Shown one piece after another: positions 53,409 through 53,908 of a DNA stretch of 53,908 nucleotides (positions are counted from its first letter, which is position 1; each line of letters starts with the position of its first letter). Under the pieces are notes generated by a model. The model was not told where the DNA came from. It saw nothing but the letters and a program-made list of their open reading frames with translations, and searched no databases. Where the stretch lies: assembly GCA_937998865.1 (NCBI GenBank), contig CALLBR010000028.1, positions 1 through 53,908 of the forward strand. Reading direction: 5' to 3'. The DNA comes from an uncultured bacterium. Lineage in GTDB: Bacteria; Nitrospirota; Thermodesulfovibrionia; Thermodesulfovibrionales; Thermodesulfovibrionaceae. Both the position numbers and the translations under genes were made by a program.

Positions 53409-53908
53409 TTAATCAAATATTTTTTGTCCTCCTTGAGAATTATCTTCAAGATATTTTAATTTACGAATGTTGTAAAACTGATTTAAGTATCTCACTCCGT
53501 CATCTATAGTTATTTTCTCTCTTGGGAAAAATCTGATTAAAAAATGTTTTTTTACCCAAGCATCTTTATAATAAGTATATGAAGTAGCAATTTTAACTTT
53601 TTCTGAAATAATTTCTATTAAAGGTTCACGGATTTTAGAATTATTTGATTGTTTAACTCCATGAATAATGTTTGTAATTGCACCCATAAGAGCATCTACG
53701 AGTTGCAACATATTAGATTCTATTAATATTCTGTGATCTTTTGGTAAAAAAGTAACTTTAGGACAGGAGAAAGAGATTTTATCCTCAGATTTTGATATTT
53801 TGTGAATTATGTACCAAGGGAAATACTTATGTTTTTTTTGTTGACCTTGTTCATGATATATATTCTCAATAATTACTTCATCATAATTATAAAAAAAAGT
53901 TTTAATAC
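53409..53908 (-). CDS. Partial gene at window edge, DUF3800-like
   Basis: The frame is open from the window end to the stop at 53409, so the 5' part lies outside. The visible 166 residues read DEVIIENIYHEQGQ at the start, then SNMLQLVDALMGAITNIIHG, and end in NSQGGQKIFD. The block LQLVDALMGAI resembles the C-terminal QLADxxxGAI of DUF3800 proteins, an RNase H-like family often found in mobile or defence regions. The match is weak. A start inside the window at 53711 is possible but would leave conserved-looking sequence untranslated. Confidence 0.6.
   Translation of the reverse strand, partial: IKTFFYNYDEVIIENIYHEQGQQKKHKYFPWYIIHKISKSEDKISFSCPKVTFLPKDHRILIESNMLQLVDALMGAITNIIHGVKQSNNSKIREPLIEIISEKVKIATSYTYYKDAWVKKHFLIRFFPREKITIDDGVRYLNQFYNIRKLKYLEDNSQGGQKIFD

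Overview
The window is an AT-rich bacterial chromosome segment, mostly compact housekeeping operons with good Shine-Dalgarno sites. A Tol system, a TonB protein and a lipoprotein isomerase point to a Gram-negative envelope. A membrane b-type subunit paired with an HdrD/DsrK/TmcB-like iron-sulfur protein, an ADP-forming acyl-CoA synthetase, a GH57 glycosidase, HypF, FdhD and CcdA suggest an anaerobe with respiratory electron-transfer complexes, probably thermophilic. My best inference is a Thermodesulfovibrio-like member of the Nitrospirota; this is not proven by the sequence alone.

Layout. 1-8010: MFS exporter, gcvH-lpdA, a broken DUF401 membrane gene, eno-ftsB-GH57. 8133-14826: membrane/iron-sulfur electron-transfer pair, fdhD facing it, HesB-like-hemB-uvrB. 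14869-20769 (minus): tolQ-tolR-tolA-tolB followed by a NamZ-type exo-muramidase and one protein that fuses a MurU-like uridylyltransferase to an AmgK-like sugar kinase, so envelope energisation and MurNAc recycling share one operon. 20959-27044: ugd, then rpsP-khpA-trmD-rplS-rnhB-hypF with no rimM. 27041-35437: HhH-GPD-like protein, thiamine-binding protein, Usp, MogA, CcdA, acyl-CoA synthetase, DRTGG protein, argB-rsmE-rsfS. 35403-39940 (minus): metallo-hydrolase-birA-coaX-usp-isoprenoid reductase-tonB. 40043-46207: tRNA-Pro, then thrS-infC-rpmI joined directly to rpmH-yidD-yidC-mnmE. Neither rplT nor rnpA is at its usual place, thrS appears to start with ATT and infC with ATA. 46221-47084: PpiC-type lipoprotein.

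47125-53908 (minus) is an accessory defence island. It holds a four-gene set (WYL-like protein, GIY-YIG nuclease, a 62-residue protein, and an SMC/RecF-like ATPase with a CxxC hook and a C-terminal zinc ribbon), then a RloC-like anticodon nuclease, then a gene cut by the window edge. Three copies of the C-terminal tail of a type IIG/TaqI-like restriction-modification protein separate these cassettes; two of them are almost identical over 38 bases.

The observations I rate highest are the GIY-YIG/ATPase operon between the repeated tails, the NamZ + MurU-AmgK fusion inside the Tol operon, the paired non-canonical starts of thrS and infC, and the missing rnpA/rplT at a merged ribosomal-protein operon.
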